A stretch of 64,000 nt of DNA from Companilactobacillus bobalius (GTDB taxonomy: Bacteria > Bacillota > Bacilli > Lactobacillales > Lactobacillaceae): assembly GCF_009764355.1 (NCBI RefSeq), contig NZ_LNUA01000033.1, positions 1-64,000 of the forward strand, in the 5' to 3' direction. Under the pieces are notes generated by a model. The model had not been told where the DNA came from. It searched no databases and saw only the letters and a program-made list of their open reading frames with translations. The position numbers were made by a program, and so were the translations under genes. Shown piece by piece: positions 16,584 through 24,654 of the stretch (position 1 is the stretch's first letter; every line of letters begins with the position of its first letter).

Positions 16584-17486
16584 TTATTTATTCTTATCGA
16601 TTGCATGTCCACCAAATTCATTTCGTAACGCTGAAACAACTTTGCCAGTGAAAGTATCATCTTCCATAGAACGATATCTCATCATCAATGACATTCCGAT
16701 AACAGGTGTTGGTACTTGTAATTTCAAGGCTTCATCTAAAGTCCACTTACCTTCACCAGATGAATGCATTGTGCCTTTGATATGTTGTAAATTATTATCT
16801 TTAGAAAAGGCATCTTGAGCTAATTCCATCAACCAGCCACGAATTACTGATCCGTTGGACCAAACTTTAGCGACGGCTTCATTGTCATATTCGAATTTAC
16901 TGTGTTCCAACACATCGAATCCTTCAGCGATAGCCTCCATCATTCCGTATTCAATACCGTTGTGAACCATCTTGAGATAATGTCCACTACCCGCTTTACC
17001 TGTGTAGAGATAACCATCTTTCATCGCAATACCTTTGAAAATTGGTTCAATATATTGGAAAGTTTTATAGTCATCGCCACCAATCATGAAGTTACCATCT
17101 TGATTAGCACCACTTTTACCACCAGATGTTCCACAATCGAAGAATTTAATTCCTTTAGCCTTTAAAATTTGATTGTGTCTGAGTGAATCTTCATAAAATG
17201 AATTACCACCATCAATCACAATATCGTCGTTATCTAAAAGTTGACTTAATTTATCGATCGTATCATTAGTTGGCTTACCAGCTGGTAACATGACCCACAT
17301 AATACGAGGTTTCTTCAAAGCTAAAACGGCCTCTTCCAAACTAGCAACACTTTGAGCGCCCATATCACTAGCTTTTTGTCTAGCCACTTCGTTTAAATCA
17401 AAAGCAACTACTTGATTGTCATTTCTGATTAAATTCTCACACAAATTGATTCCCATTTTTCCTAAACCGATCATTGCTAAATTCAT
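16584..17486 (-). CDS. gnd: 6-phosphogluconate dehydrogenase, short decarboxylating type
   Basis: A 300-aa enzyme of the short Gnd class, oxidising 6-phosphogluconate to ribulose-5-phosphate and CO2. MIGLGKMGINLCENLIRN is the coenzyme-binding start; the substrate region includes DGGNSFYEDS, CGTSGGKSG and the catalytic Lys-containing GSGHYLKMVHNGIEYGMM. An aspartate follows the second strand (AFDLNE), favouring NAD over NADP. It is the first gene of gnd-gntK-gntP, with a cre-like palindrome just upstream, and it faces a divergent RpiR regulator. Confidence 0.93.
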   Translation of the reverse strand: MNLAMIGLGKMGINLCENLIRNDNQVVAFDLNEVARQKASDMGAQSVASLEEAVLALKKPRIMWVMLPAGKPTNDTIDKLSQLLDNDDIVIDGGNSFYEDSLRHNQILKAKGIKFFDCGTSGGKSGANQDGNFMIGGDDYKTFQYIEPIFKGIAMKDGYLYTGKAGSGHYLKMVHNGIEYGMMEAIAEGFDVLEHSKFEYDNEAVAKVWSNGSVIRGWLMELAQDAFSKDNNLQHIKGTMHSSGEGKWTLDEALKLQVPTPVIGMSLMMRYRSMEDDTFTGKVVSALRNEFGGHAIDKNK

Positions 17487-17502
17487 ATTTATTGTCTCCC
17501 TT

Positions 17503-17517
17503 TGTAAAGCGCTTTCA
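17503..17517. promoter_or_regulatory. cre-like palindrome upstream of gnd
   Basis: TGTAAAGCGCTTTCA contains the perfect palindrome AAAGCGCTTT but is one base longer than the usual cre spacing. It lies 17 bp before the gnd start, downstream of a TATACT/TATAGT -10 region on the minus strand. Confidence 0.5.
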
Positions 17518-17625
17518 TTTATTGACTATAGTATATGAAAATTATTTTTAAAAATCAATAGTTTTATAGAAAAAACTTTTCAGACAAATAAAATTGTGCT
17601 ATCTTATTATTGTGAGGTAAAGCCT

Positions 17626-18483
17626 ATGCAAAATAATTTTAATATGTTGATCAAATCCTACTATGACAACTTAACCGGGACTTCAAAGGATATCGCTGAC
17701 TATCTTTTAGAAAATCCCCAAACTAGTTCGGCTCTAACCATTACCGATTTGGCTAAAAAGACTAATTCTTCTATTTCTTCTATTTCTCGTTTTGCAAAGA
17801 AATTAGGATTTAATAGTTTCCAAGAATTAAAAATCAATCTGCTCACATCAACAACAGACAAGAAAGAATCTAATAACCTCTTTCAAGAGATCAATTCTGA
17901 CGATACCCTTAAAGAAATGGCGAAAAAAGTTTTCACATCTAATGTGTCAGCCTTAAATGCTACGATTGATACTCTGACCCAAGAACAATTACAATTGGCT
18001 ATCGAAATAATTGCCAGTAAGAACTCTATTGCTTTCTTCGGATTAGGTGCTTCAGCTATCGTTGCTTTAGATGGCTACCACAAATTCTTGAAATCAGATA
18101 AAACTCCATTATTTGCTAATGACTTTCACATGCAATTAATGATGGCAACTACTTTGAGATCTGATACCTGTGCCGTAATAATTTCACACAGTGGTGAGAA
18201 TAAGGATGCCCTGAAATTAGCTCAAAAGTTACACGAAAAGAAAATTAAAACTATCGGAATCACCAGTTATGGCAATTCATCTTTGACTAAAATTGTTGAT
18301 TTGACCTTACTATCGATTTCCGAAGAAACAAACTATCAAGACGAGGCCTTGCACGCTATTATTGCCCAAATCTCCTTGATTGATACTCTCTTTGTTTTGA
18401 CTGCTATGAAAGATGACAAACAAACGACTGATGTCTTTAAAGAGATTCGTGAGACAATCAATGGTACTCGTTTGAACAAATAA
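17626..18483 (+). CDS. MurR/RpiR-family regulator of gluconate genes
   Basis: A 285-aa regulator with an N-terminal helix-turn-helix (residues about 10-75; LTITDLAKKTNSSISSISRFAKKLGFNSF) and a C-terminal SIS domain (about 120-250; IAFFGLGASAIVALDG, ISHSGENKDALKLA) that senses phosphosugars. The ATG at 17626 is chosen because GAGG lies 8 nt upstream. It is divergent from gnd-gntK-gntP, so control by 6-phosphogluconate or a related effector is likely. Ended by a strong terminator. Confidence 0.92.
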   Translation: MQNNFNMLIKSYYDNLTGTSKDIADYLLENPQTSSALTITDLAKKTNSSISSISRFAKKLGFNSFQELKINLLTSTTDKKESNNLFQEINSDDTLKEMAKKVFTSNVSALNATIDTLTQEQLQLAIEIIASKNSIAFFGLGASAIVALDGYHKFLKSDKTPLFANDFHMQLMMATTLRSDTCAVIISHSGENKDALKLAQKLHEKKIKTIGITSYGNSSLTKIVDLTLLSISEETNYQDEALHAIIAQISLIDTLFVLTAMKDDKQTTDVFKEIRETINGTRLNK

Positions 18484-18498
18484 TCAATTCCAAATACC

Positions 18499-18527
18499 AA
18501 ATAACCCTGATAAATCAGGGTTATTTT
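18499..18527 (+). terminator. Intrinsic terminator of the RpiR gene
   Basis: AATAACCCTGAT pairs with ATCAGGGTTATT, followed by a T-run. Confidence 0.88.
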
Positions 18528-18556
18528 TATATTCTTTTTTTTAAAACATTTTTTTG

Positions 18557-18619
18557 TTGCATTTTTAAAAGAAAGAACTATAATCGAATTTGTAAATTGA
18601 TAGTGAGTACTCACTATCA
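18557..18619 (+). promoter_or_regulatory. Promoter with 22-bp perfect palindrome (TetR-type operator)
   Basis: A TTGCAT -35 and TATAAT -10 with 16-bp spacing are followed at 18598-18619 by a perfect 22-bp palindrome centred on GAGTACTC. The palindrome lies in the expected transcription start region, immediately before the ribosome site of the small membrane protein, and just upstream of a TetR gene, its likely binder. Confidence 0.75.
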
Positions 18620-18637
18620 TACAAAGGAGAGGATATT

Positions 18638-18907
18638 ATGTTTACAACAATGTTTTGGATTCTAGCAATTTGGTTCATTATCAATGTAATTCGGATGTGG
18701 TTCGTAACTGATAATCAAAAACTTCAAAAGACTTTTGCTTGGATTAATGTAGTTGCCGTTATCGTTGGATTCTGGGTTTACTTCGGAGCCACCAAAGTTA
18801 GTGGTATCGATACTTGGTTCAATATTATGAATTACGCAAATATTGTCGTTGCCCTTGTTCAGTTCTACTTTGGTTACAGAAACAGCACTACTATCAAACA
18901 TGCCTAA
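18638..18907 (+). CDS. Small three-helix membrane protein
   Basis: An 89-aa protein with three hydrophobic helices and a charged loop (VTDNQKLQKTFAWI). The AGGAGAGG ribosome site is strong. It lies directly downstream of a perfect palindromic operator and 76 bp upstream of a TetR regulator in the same direction, so the pair is probably a self-regulated stress or export unit. I do not recognise the family; it is not an SMR exporter by sequence. Confidence 0.75.
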   Translation: MFTTMFWILAIWFIINVIRMWFVTDNQKLQKTFAWINVVAVIVGFWVYFGATKVSGIDTWFNIMNYANIVVALVQFYFGYRNSTTIKHA

Positions 18908-18983
18908 AAATATTTCGAAGTTTTACCTCTTGTGTTCCATTTAGGATAGAATGGAACTATCAATAAAAAATGAGGTATGACAT

Positions 18984-19631
18984 ATGGACAATCAATTTGA
19001 TATTTATCGTGAAGCAGAAAAAACTGAAAAGCTAACGCCAAAACAAAAATTGATTTTCCAATCAGCTATCGACTTATTTTCTAAGCAAGGCTATGCCAAT
19101 ACTTCAACTAAAGAAATTTCTGAGCATGCTGGAGTTTCTGAAGGAAGCATTTTTCGTAAGTTTAAAAATAAAGAAGAATTATTGATGGCAATTCTGACAC
19201 CCCTGACCCATAAAATTCTACCCCAGGATTTAGATCAATTTTCTCAAACCACTTATCAGAATGGCAGCCTTAATTTAAAATATTTTTTAACAACTATGAT
19301 AAATGATCGTATCTCACTCTTTAAATACAACCATAAAATAATGAAGATATTCTTGAACGAATTTATCTACGATCAAGATATACATGACCGTTTGATTGAA
19401 AGTATTCCTAAAAAATCATTTAAACAGTTCAATCAGGTTCTGGATGAGTTAAAGCAAAAAAATTTATTGATTGATTGGGACAATCTTGAGATTTTTCGAT
19501 TCCTAGCCTCAAATATTTTAGGATACTTGATCCAACATTATATTATCGTGGACGAAAAGAAGTGGGACGAACCTTTGGAAATAGAACACGTCACAGAGTT
19601 TATCGTTAAAGGATTAACTCCAACAAAATAG
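18984..19631 (+). CDS. TetR/AcrR-family regulator
   Basis: A 215-aa repressor-type protein. The N-terminal helix-turn-helix (residues about 18-65) has the usual IFQSAIDLFSKQGYANTSTKEISEHAGVSEGSIFRKFKNKEELL pattern, split across the typical helices; the C-terminal ligand-binding domain is helical and not conserved. It follows the small membrane protein and probably represses it and itself through the palindrome at 18598-18619. Ligand unknown. Confidence 0.92.
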   Translation: MDNQFDIYREAEKTEKLTPKQKLIFQSAIDLFSKQGYANTSTKEISEHAGVSEGSIFRKFKNKEELLMAILTPLTHKILPQDLDQFSQTTYQNGSLNLKYFLTTMINDRISLFKYNHKIMKIFLNEFIYDQDIHDRLIESIPKKSFKQFNQVLDELKQKNLLIDWDNLEIFRFLASNILGYLIQHYIIVDEKKWDEPLEIEHVTEFIVKGLTPTK

Positions 19632-19639
19632 TTATAAAC

Positions 19640-19690
19640 AAAAAAAGCCGGTGAATGGAATATTACTTTCATTCATCGACTTATTTGTTT
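19640..19690. terminator. Weak hairpin between convergent genes
   Basis: GCCGGTGAATG can pair with CATTCATCGAC using G-U pairs, with A-run left and T-rich right. It lies between the TetR gene and the LysM gene. Confidence 0.45.
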
Positions 19691-19705
19691 ATTTAAGAAT
19701 TATTC

Positions 19706-20401
19706 TTAAAGTACTTCAACTGATGCTGTTGTAACACCGTATGAAGGAATTTGGTTATTTGGCATAGCAACGTCTAATTGGTTAGGGTTACTGTATGCAA
19801 ATGTACCTGTATCATTAACTGTTCTGATCAATACTGTACCGTCAGAAAGTGTGATCTTAAGTGTTGTACCCTTAGGGAATACTGAAAGGTTAGCAGCAAC
19901 ACCGCTATAACCCATGTTTGAACCTAATACGGCTGGATCATAGAAACTGATCTTGAATGTACCTTGTGATGTACCAGTTGTATTTGTGCTTGTTGTTTGT
20001 GTTTCAGAAGCACTTTGTGTAACTGCTTGTGTTTGTGTATTTTCTTGTGTAGTACTTTGTGTTTGTGTAGTTGTCTCTTGGTTACTTGTTTGTTGAACAT
20101 CAGTTTGTGGTGTTACTGTCTGTTGAGCATCTGTAGTTGATGTTGTTGTAGTAGCACCTGGCAATGTAACTGTTTCACCAGGGAAGATTAAGTCAAATCC
20201 GCCAACTTCACGGCCGTTTGCTTGTTCTAGTTCGGCGATTGTTACACCTGAGTTAGCAGCGATACTCTTGTATGTGTCTCCTGCTTCAACTTGAACATGG
20301 TTACTGTCGAGTTGTACTGCAGCTTGAGCAGTTTGTGATGTTGCTGCAAGTGCTGTTAAAGCTGTTGTACTTACTAAAGCGATAGATAAAACTTTTTTCA
20401 T
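19706..20401 (-). CDS. Secreted LysM protein with 3D/RlpA-like C-terminal domain
   Basis: A 231-aa exported protein. A signal peptide (MKKVLSIALVSTTALTALAA, cleaved near AQA-A at residue 27) is followed by one LysM peptidoglycan-binding domain (about 35-80; VEAGDTYKSIAANSGVTIAELEQANG). A Thr/Gln/Ser-rich linker spans about 84-145. The C-terminal domain (about 148-231; FKISFYDPAVLGSNMGYSGV and VNDTGTF) resembles the double-psi beta-barrel of 3D/RlpA proteins. Such proteins act on or bind cell-wall glycan strands. Catalytic activity is not proven by visible residues. Confidence 0.85.
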   Translation of the reverse strand: MKKVLSIALVSTTALTALAATSQTAQAAVQLDSNHVQVEAGDTYKSIAANSGVTIAELEQANGREVGGFDLIFPGETVTLPGATTTTSTTDAQQTVTPQTDVQQTSNQETTTQTQSTTQENTQTQAVTQSASETQTTSTNTTGTSQGTFKISFYDPAVLGSNMGYSGVAANLSVFPKGTTLKITLSDGTVLIRTVNDTGTFAYSNPNQLDVAMPNNQIPSYGVTTASVEVL

Positions 20402-20646
20402 GAATTAATTACATCCTTATATTTAAAATTATTGTCTAGCCCTCATTTGCTATGTTGCATATACTAACAGGTGTTTATTACACAATTACGTCTGTCAAAT
20501 TACAAAAGCAGGCTTTTCTGTAATTTTAGTAACAATTCTGAAACAATAGGTCTAACTATCGTTGGTATAATAAGATTTTACTTTTTATGAATTTGAAAAT
20601 AATTAAAACTTATTCTGAAAATATGAGAGTATTCTTATAATAATCA

Positions 20647-21999
20647 TTAAACAAAAGCACTCAATATCATTACACAAATGATGCCAACGACTGATATCAA
20701 GGTCTCTAGCACCGTCCAAGTCATTAATGTTTCCTTAACTGTTAAATCGAAATATTCCTTAAACATCCAGAATCCAGCATCATTTACATGAGAAACTGCT
20801 AATGATCCAGCACCGATTGCTAAAACCATTAAAGCTGGATTTACACCTGCTGAGGTCATCAGAGGATAAACCAAGCCAGCAGCTGTTAATGAAGCCACTG
20901 TTGCAGAACCTAAAGCAATACGTAATACAACAGCAATTAGCCATCCCAAAAGTAAAGGTGAAATATTAACGCCAGTAAATAATTTCATAACCGCATTACC
21001 GACACCACCATCAATCAAGACTTGTTTGAAGGCCCCTCCACCACCAATTACAAGTAGTAACATGGCAATCGATTTGATAGCATCTTCCAAACTCTTCATA
21101 ATATCTGGTGTTTTGAATCTTCTTGCCCAACCCATTGTGTAAATTGCTAGTAGTAAAGAAATCGTCATTGTAATAGCTGGCGTTCCAATAAAAGCAATGA
21201 TTGAATCTAATTTAGTTGGATTGTCAGGAACTGAACCTCCATCAATGACTAATTGATAGATAGTTGTAATAGCCATCAAGACTACAGGGAACAATGATGT
21301 TAAAACACTAATACCAAAACTAGGTGTATCTTCCAGTTTAAAATTCTTTTGAGGTCCTAAGGCCGTTAAATTTCCCTTACGATTAAAAGCATCTGGAACA
21401 ATTCTTTGCGCCAATTTCGTATACAATGGACCCGCTACTATTACTGCTGGAATAGCTACAATAATTCCGTAAAGTAACACTTGACCCGCATTAGCACTCA
21501 AAACTGTACTGATAGCTGTTGGGGCTGGATGTGGTGGTAAGAATCCATGAGTAACTGACAAAGCCGCAGCCATTGGAATTCCTAAATAAAGAATTGAAAC
21601 CCCTGCTTCCACAGCAATAGCGAAGACAATAGGAATTAACAAGACCATCCCCACTTCAAAGAACAAAGCGATTCCGATAATGAATGAAGCTAAAACAATT
21701 GCTAGTTGTAATTTCTTTTTACCGAACTTTTGAATCAAAGTGTGCGAAATTCGGTAGGCACCCCCAGCGTCAGCAACCAAACGGCCAAGCATCGCACCGA
21801 ATCCAAAGACAATTGAAAGTTCACCTAATTGTCCACCAATCCCATCTTGAATACTGGTTGCTATTTTGGTTAAGGGAATTCCTAAACCAATTCCCACTAC
21901 TATAGAAGTAATTATTAATGAAAGAAATGTATTAAATTTTAATTTGATGATCAAGAACAGCAGTAATGCCACACCTAAAATCAATACCAAGAAAGCCAT
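20647..21999 (-). CDS. gntP: Gluconate:H+ symporter, copy 2
   Basis: A 450-aa GntP-family permease of the same length as copy 1 and differing from it at scattered, mostly conservative positions (for instance LKFNTFL for LKLNTFV). The diagnostic HGFLPPHPAPTAI and HVNDAGFWMFKEYFDLT are kept. Follows gntK copy 2 with a 57-bp gap holding a hairpin and no cre box, unlike copy 1. Having two near-identical permeases suggests different expression rather than different substrates. Confidence 0.93.
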   Translation of the reverse strand: MAFLVLILGVALLLFLIIKLKFNTFLSLIITSIVVGIGLGIPLTKIATSIQDGIGGQLGELSIVFGFGAMLGRLVADAGGAYRISHTLIQKFGKKKLQLAIVLASFIIGIALFFEVGMVLLIPIVFAIAVEAGVSILYLGIPMAAALSVTHGFLPPHPAPTAISTVLSANAGQVLLYGIIVAIPAVIVAGPLYTKLAQRIVPDAFNRKGNLTALGPQKNFKLEDTPSFGISVLTSLFPVVLMAITTIYQLVIDGGSVPDNPTKLDSIIAFIGTPAITMTISLLLAIYTMGWARRFKTPDIMKSLEDAIKSIAMLLLVIGGGGAFKQVLIDGGVGNAVMKLFTGVNISPLLLGWLIAVVLRIALGSATVASLTAAGLVYPLMTSAGVNPALMVLAIGAGSLAVSHVNDAGFWMFKEYFDLTVKETLMTWTVLETLISVVGIICVMILSAFV

Positions 22000-22025
22000 T
22001 TGTAATCCCCTTTAAATTTTTTGAC

Positions 22026-22054
22026 ATAAAAAAATGCGTTATTAGCGCACTTTA
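22026..22054 (-). terminator. Intercistronic hairpin after gntK copy 2
   Basis: On the minus strand GTGCG...CGCAT forms a 5-bp stem with a T-run, at the same position as the hairpin after gntK copy 1. Probably an attenuator or processing site. Confidence 0.45.
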
Positions 22055-22056
22055 AT

Positions 22057-23592
22057 TTATTTCATATGTTTCTTTTGAAATTCCGCAATACTCTTATATT
22101 CAGGTTCCAAAACTTGTGACAAGCGAATCCAAATTGGTAAGAGTTCACGATAAACTTCAAAATTCTTTTCATTAGGTTTGTGAACGTCTGTAACACCGAC
22201 CATACCCTTAACAGCAGATAAATCGTCAACATATCCTAGGGCATACATGCCTAGTACGGCAGCTCCCAAACAGGAACTTTCGAAACTTTCAGGAATAGTA
22301 ACATCTTGCTCAAAAATATCAGCTAGCATTTGTCTCCAAAGGGCTGAACGAGCAAAGCCGCCAGTAGCTTGAATACTCTTAGGCTTACCAGTTACTCTTT
22401 CAATCGTCAGCATCACAATGTAGAGATTATAAACGATTCCTTCCAAAGCAGCTCTAACCATGTGGGCACGTGTATGTTTTCTAGTTAAACCGAAGAATGA
22501 TCCACGCGCATAAGCATTCCAAATTGGGGCACGTTCTCCACCTAAATAAGGATGGAACAACAAACCATCAGACCCAGCAGGAATCTTTTCAGCAATCTGT
22601 GTCAAAATATCATAGGTAGAAACTTGCATTTGTTCAGCAGTAATCTTTTCTGGAGCGAACAACTGATCTTTAACCCAACGGAAAACAATTCCTCCATTAT
22701 TAACTGGTCCACCGACAACCCATTTATCTTTTGTCAAAGCGTAACAGAATAAATGTCCATCTGGATCAACAACTGGTTTATCGACGACAACACGGACGGC
22801 ACCACTTGTTCCGATTGTGACAGCCACGACCCCAGGATCAATTGCATCGACACCCAAGTTTGAAAGAACACCATCACTGGCACCAAAAACGAATGGAATA
22901 TTTTTAGAGATACCCAACAACTTACCATATTTGGGATTAAGCCCAGTAATTGTATCAGTAGGTTCAACCAATTCAGGTAATTGATCAGTAGTAATACCCA
23001 GGAGTTCCAAGGCTTGTGGTTCCCAGGCTAATTTAAAGATATTAAACATCCCAGTTGCGGAAGCAATTGAGTATTCCATCTTATAAACACCGAATAATCT
23101 GAAGAAAATGTAAGTTTTTAAATCAATAAACTTCTTAGTTTGAGCAAACAACTCTGGTTTCTCATTCTTTATCCAAAGAATTTTTGATAACGGAGCCATT
23201 GGATGAATTGGTGTTCCTGTTTTAGCGTAAATCTCAGCACCCAATCCATTTTCTTTCAACTCTTCACTATATTTAGCAGCTCGATTATCTGCCCAAGTAA
23301 TAGCACGAGTCAAAGGTTGATCATCTTTATCCATTAAAATCAAACTGTGCATTGCTGATGAGAACGAAATTCCCTTCAATTCACCCCGTTTGATTTTACC
23401 TTTACGAATAACTTGTCCCAGAACCTCTACCACAGCATCGAAAATATCATCTGGATCTTCCTCTGCCATATCAGGGACATCTTGGTATAATTGGTAACCA
23501 CTATTAGCGTATGCAATGACCTTTCCTTCCATGTCGTATAAGACACTCTTCGTACTGGTCGTTCCAATATCAACGCCAATCATATATTCCAT
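22057..23592 (-). CDS. gntK: Gluconate kinase, FGGY family, copy 2
   Basis: A 511-aa FGGY kinase with the same motifs as copy 1 (MIGVDIGTTSTKSVLYD, GASDGVLSNLGV, ATGGFARSALWRQM). The ATG at 23592 is chosen: GAGGAG lies 7 nt upstream and the N-terminus then matches copy 1 exactly. There is no gnd gene with this copy. The promoter region contains two inverted TCACGTGATTT boxes 75 bp apart, absent from copy 1, so the regulation is probably different. Confidence 0.93.
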   Translation of the reverse strand: MEYMIGVDIGTTSTKSVLYDMEGKVIAYANSGYQLYQDVPDMAEEDPDDIFDAVVEVLGQVIRKGKIKRGELKGISFSSAMHSLILMDKDDQPLTRAITWADNRAAKYSEELKENGLGAEIYAKTGTPIHPMAPLSKILWIKNEKPELFAQTKKFIDLKTYIFFRLFGVYKMEYSIASATGMFNIFKLAWEPQALELLGITTDQLPELVEPTDTITGLNPKYGKLLGISKNIPFVFGASDGVLSNLGVDAIDPGVVAVTIGTSGAVRVVVDKPVVDPDGHLFCYALTKDKWVVGGPVNNGGIVFRWVKDQLFAPEKITAEQMQVSTYDILTQIAEKIPAGSDGLLFHPYLGGERAPIWNAYARGSFFGLTRKHTRAHMVRAALEGIVYNLYIVMLTIERVTGKPKSIQATGGFARSALWRQMLADIFEQDVTIPESFESSCLGAAVLGMYALGYVDDLSAVKGMVGVTDVHKPNEKNFEVYRELLPIWIRLSQVLEPEYKSIAEFQKKHMK

Positions 23593-23603
23593 ATCTAAAC
23601 TCC

Positions 23604-23699
23604 TCACGTGATTTTCTAGACTATTAATATTATTGCATATTTTTCAAATAATTTTTAGAAATCTTAACTGTAGTAGTATGATATTTTGAAATCACGTGA
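23604..23699. promoter_or_regulatory. Pair of inverted TCACGTGATTT boxes at gntK copy 2 promoter
   Basis: TCACGTGATTT at 23604-23614 and its exact reverse complement at 23689-23699 bracket the promoter region. Each contains the palindrome CACGTG. The inner box overlaps the ribosome-site region. Candidate two-site operator allowing DNA looping or repression. Confidence 0.5.
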
Positions 23700-23720
23700 A
23701 AAAAATGTACTTCTATTGCC

Positions 23721-23892
23721 GTCGTCCGCAAAAAATCTGTGAGCCGCTGGAACGTGGTAGACCGACTTCGAGATCCATGATTTCACACTTTGTGCGAAAT
23801 CATGGATCTCGAAGCTCGGTCTTTTACTAACCTTGCTACGCAAGCTAAGTAAAATATCACCACTGAGGGCTCACAGATTTTTTACTACCGAC
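23721..23892 (-). repeat. Structured intergenic element E1
   Basis: A 172-bp element with 16-bp perfect inner terminal repeats (AAAAAATCTGTGAGCC and its complement) extended by imperfect pairing to GTCG...CGAC. Inside are a 19-bp perfect hairpin (CTTCGAGATCCATGATTTC...) continuing with one mismatch, and a second near-palindrome (TTTTACTAACCTTGC...). The fold is a three-way junction. E2 is a nearly identical copy in the opposite orientation; E3 and E4 are diverged copies. No coding potential is visible. It fills most of the 458-bp gap between gntK copy 2 and the acetyltransferase. Confidence 0.85.
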
Positions 23893-23982
23893 TAGTTTTT
23901 CGTTTCCAATATTATCAAGTAAAACCGCAGCATTTTGAATTTTTTAACTCTATATAGTCAAAAAAGAACCAAATTTACAAAA

Positions 23983-24045
23983 ACAAAAAACATCTATTAA
24001 TTTCACTACACAAACTTATGGTGTCCTTAATAGATGTTTTTTGTT
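23983..24045. terminator. Terminator downstream of the acetyltransferase
   Basis: AAAACATCTATTAA (23987-24000) pairs with TTAATAGATGTTTT (24027-24040), with T-runs on both strands and a 26-nt loop. Confidence 0.75.
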
Positions 24046-24050
24046 ATTTT

Positions 24051-24577
24051 TTACTTCCATTCATCACGTAAAATTCCGTATTGAACTGAATCGTAATACT
24101 TACCTTCATAAAAACGAACTTGACGAATTCTTGCTTCTTGTTTCATTCCAATTTTTTCGGCTACGTGCATCATTCGTGGGTTTCCAGACCATGTTGTTAA
24201 GCCTAAATGTGGGAAGTCAAAAAGATTGAATAAGTAAGTAATATAAAGTTTTAGAGCTTGACTTCCGATATGTTTATCCCAAGTATTTGTCTCATAAATG
24301 GTAATTCCCATGTCGTACCACTTTGCTAATTTTCCATCTTTAAAATGTCCACCAACGGAACCAACGATTTTACCATCGTTTGTAATCAATAATGTTCCTT
24401 ATCGCCTAACCAAACTTTTGGTGCTAGTTCATTAATGAACTCTTCTTTAGTAGGTAAATCATCGTGAAAGTATGGACCGTTTAGTTTTGTCCACCCCGCA
24501 TTGGGATCACTAAAAGCTAATTGCCAAAATTCTTCTAGATCTTCTGGCTGTGCTTGGCGTAATTCTACTTTTGACAA
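24051..24577 (-). pseudogene. GNAT-family acetyltransferase broken by a single-base frameshift
   Basis: The N-terminal part (...LRQAQPEDLEEFWQLAFSDP) ends at a stop near 24386 and the rest (ITNDGKIVGSVGGHF through the acetyl-CoA-binding KHIGSQALKLYITYLF and the C-terminus) continues in another frame. One missing T in the run CATTATTGATTAC would explain it; restoring it gives about 176 aa, the usual GNAT length. A TTG at 24577 with GGAG 8 nt upstream is the likely start. It is either a real pseudogene or a sequencing error. Confidence 0.8.
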
Positions 24578-24654
24578 ATCAATCATCTCCAAAATAAAAA
24601 GAACTTGTCATTATTATATGGCAAATTCTTTCTAGTTCAATATTAATTTTTTTA

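Noticed and set aside
23700..23900. Element E1 as a CRISPR-like or phage attachment site
   Set aside because: No spaced direct repeats, no integrase gene or tRNA near; the structure is a single folded unit.
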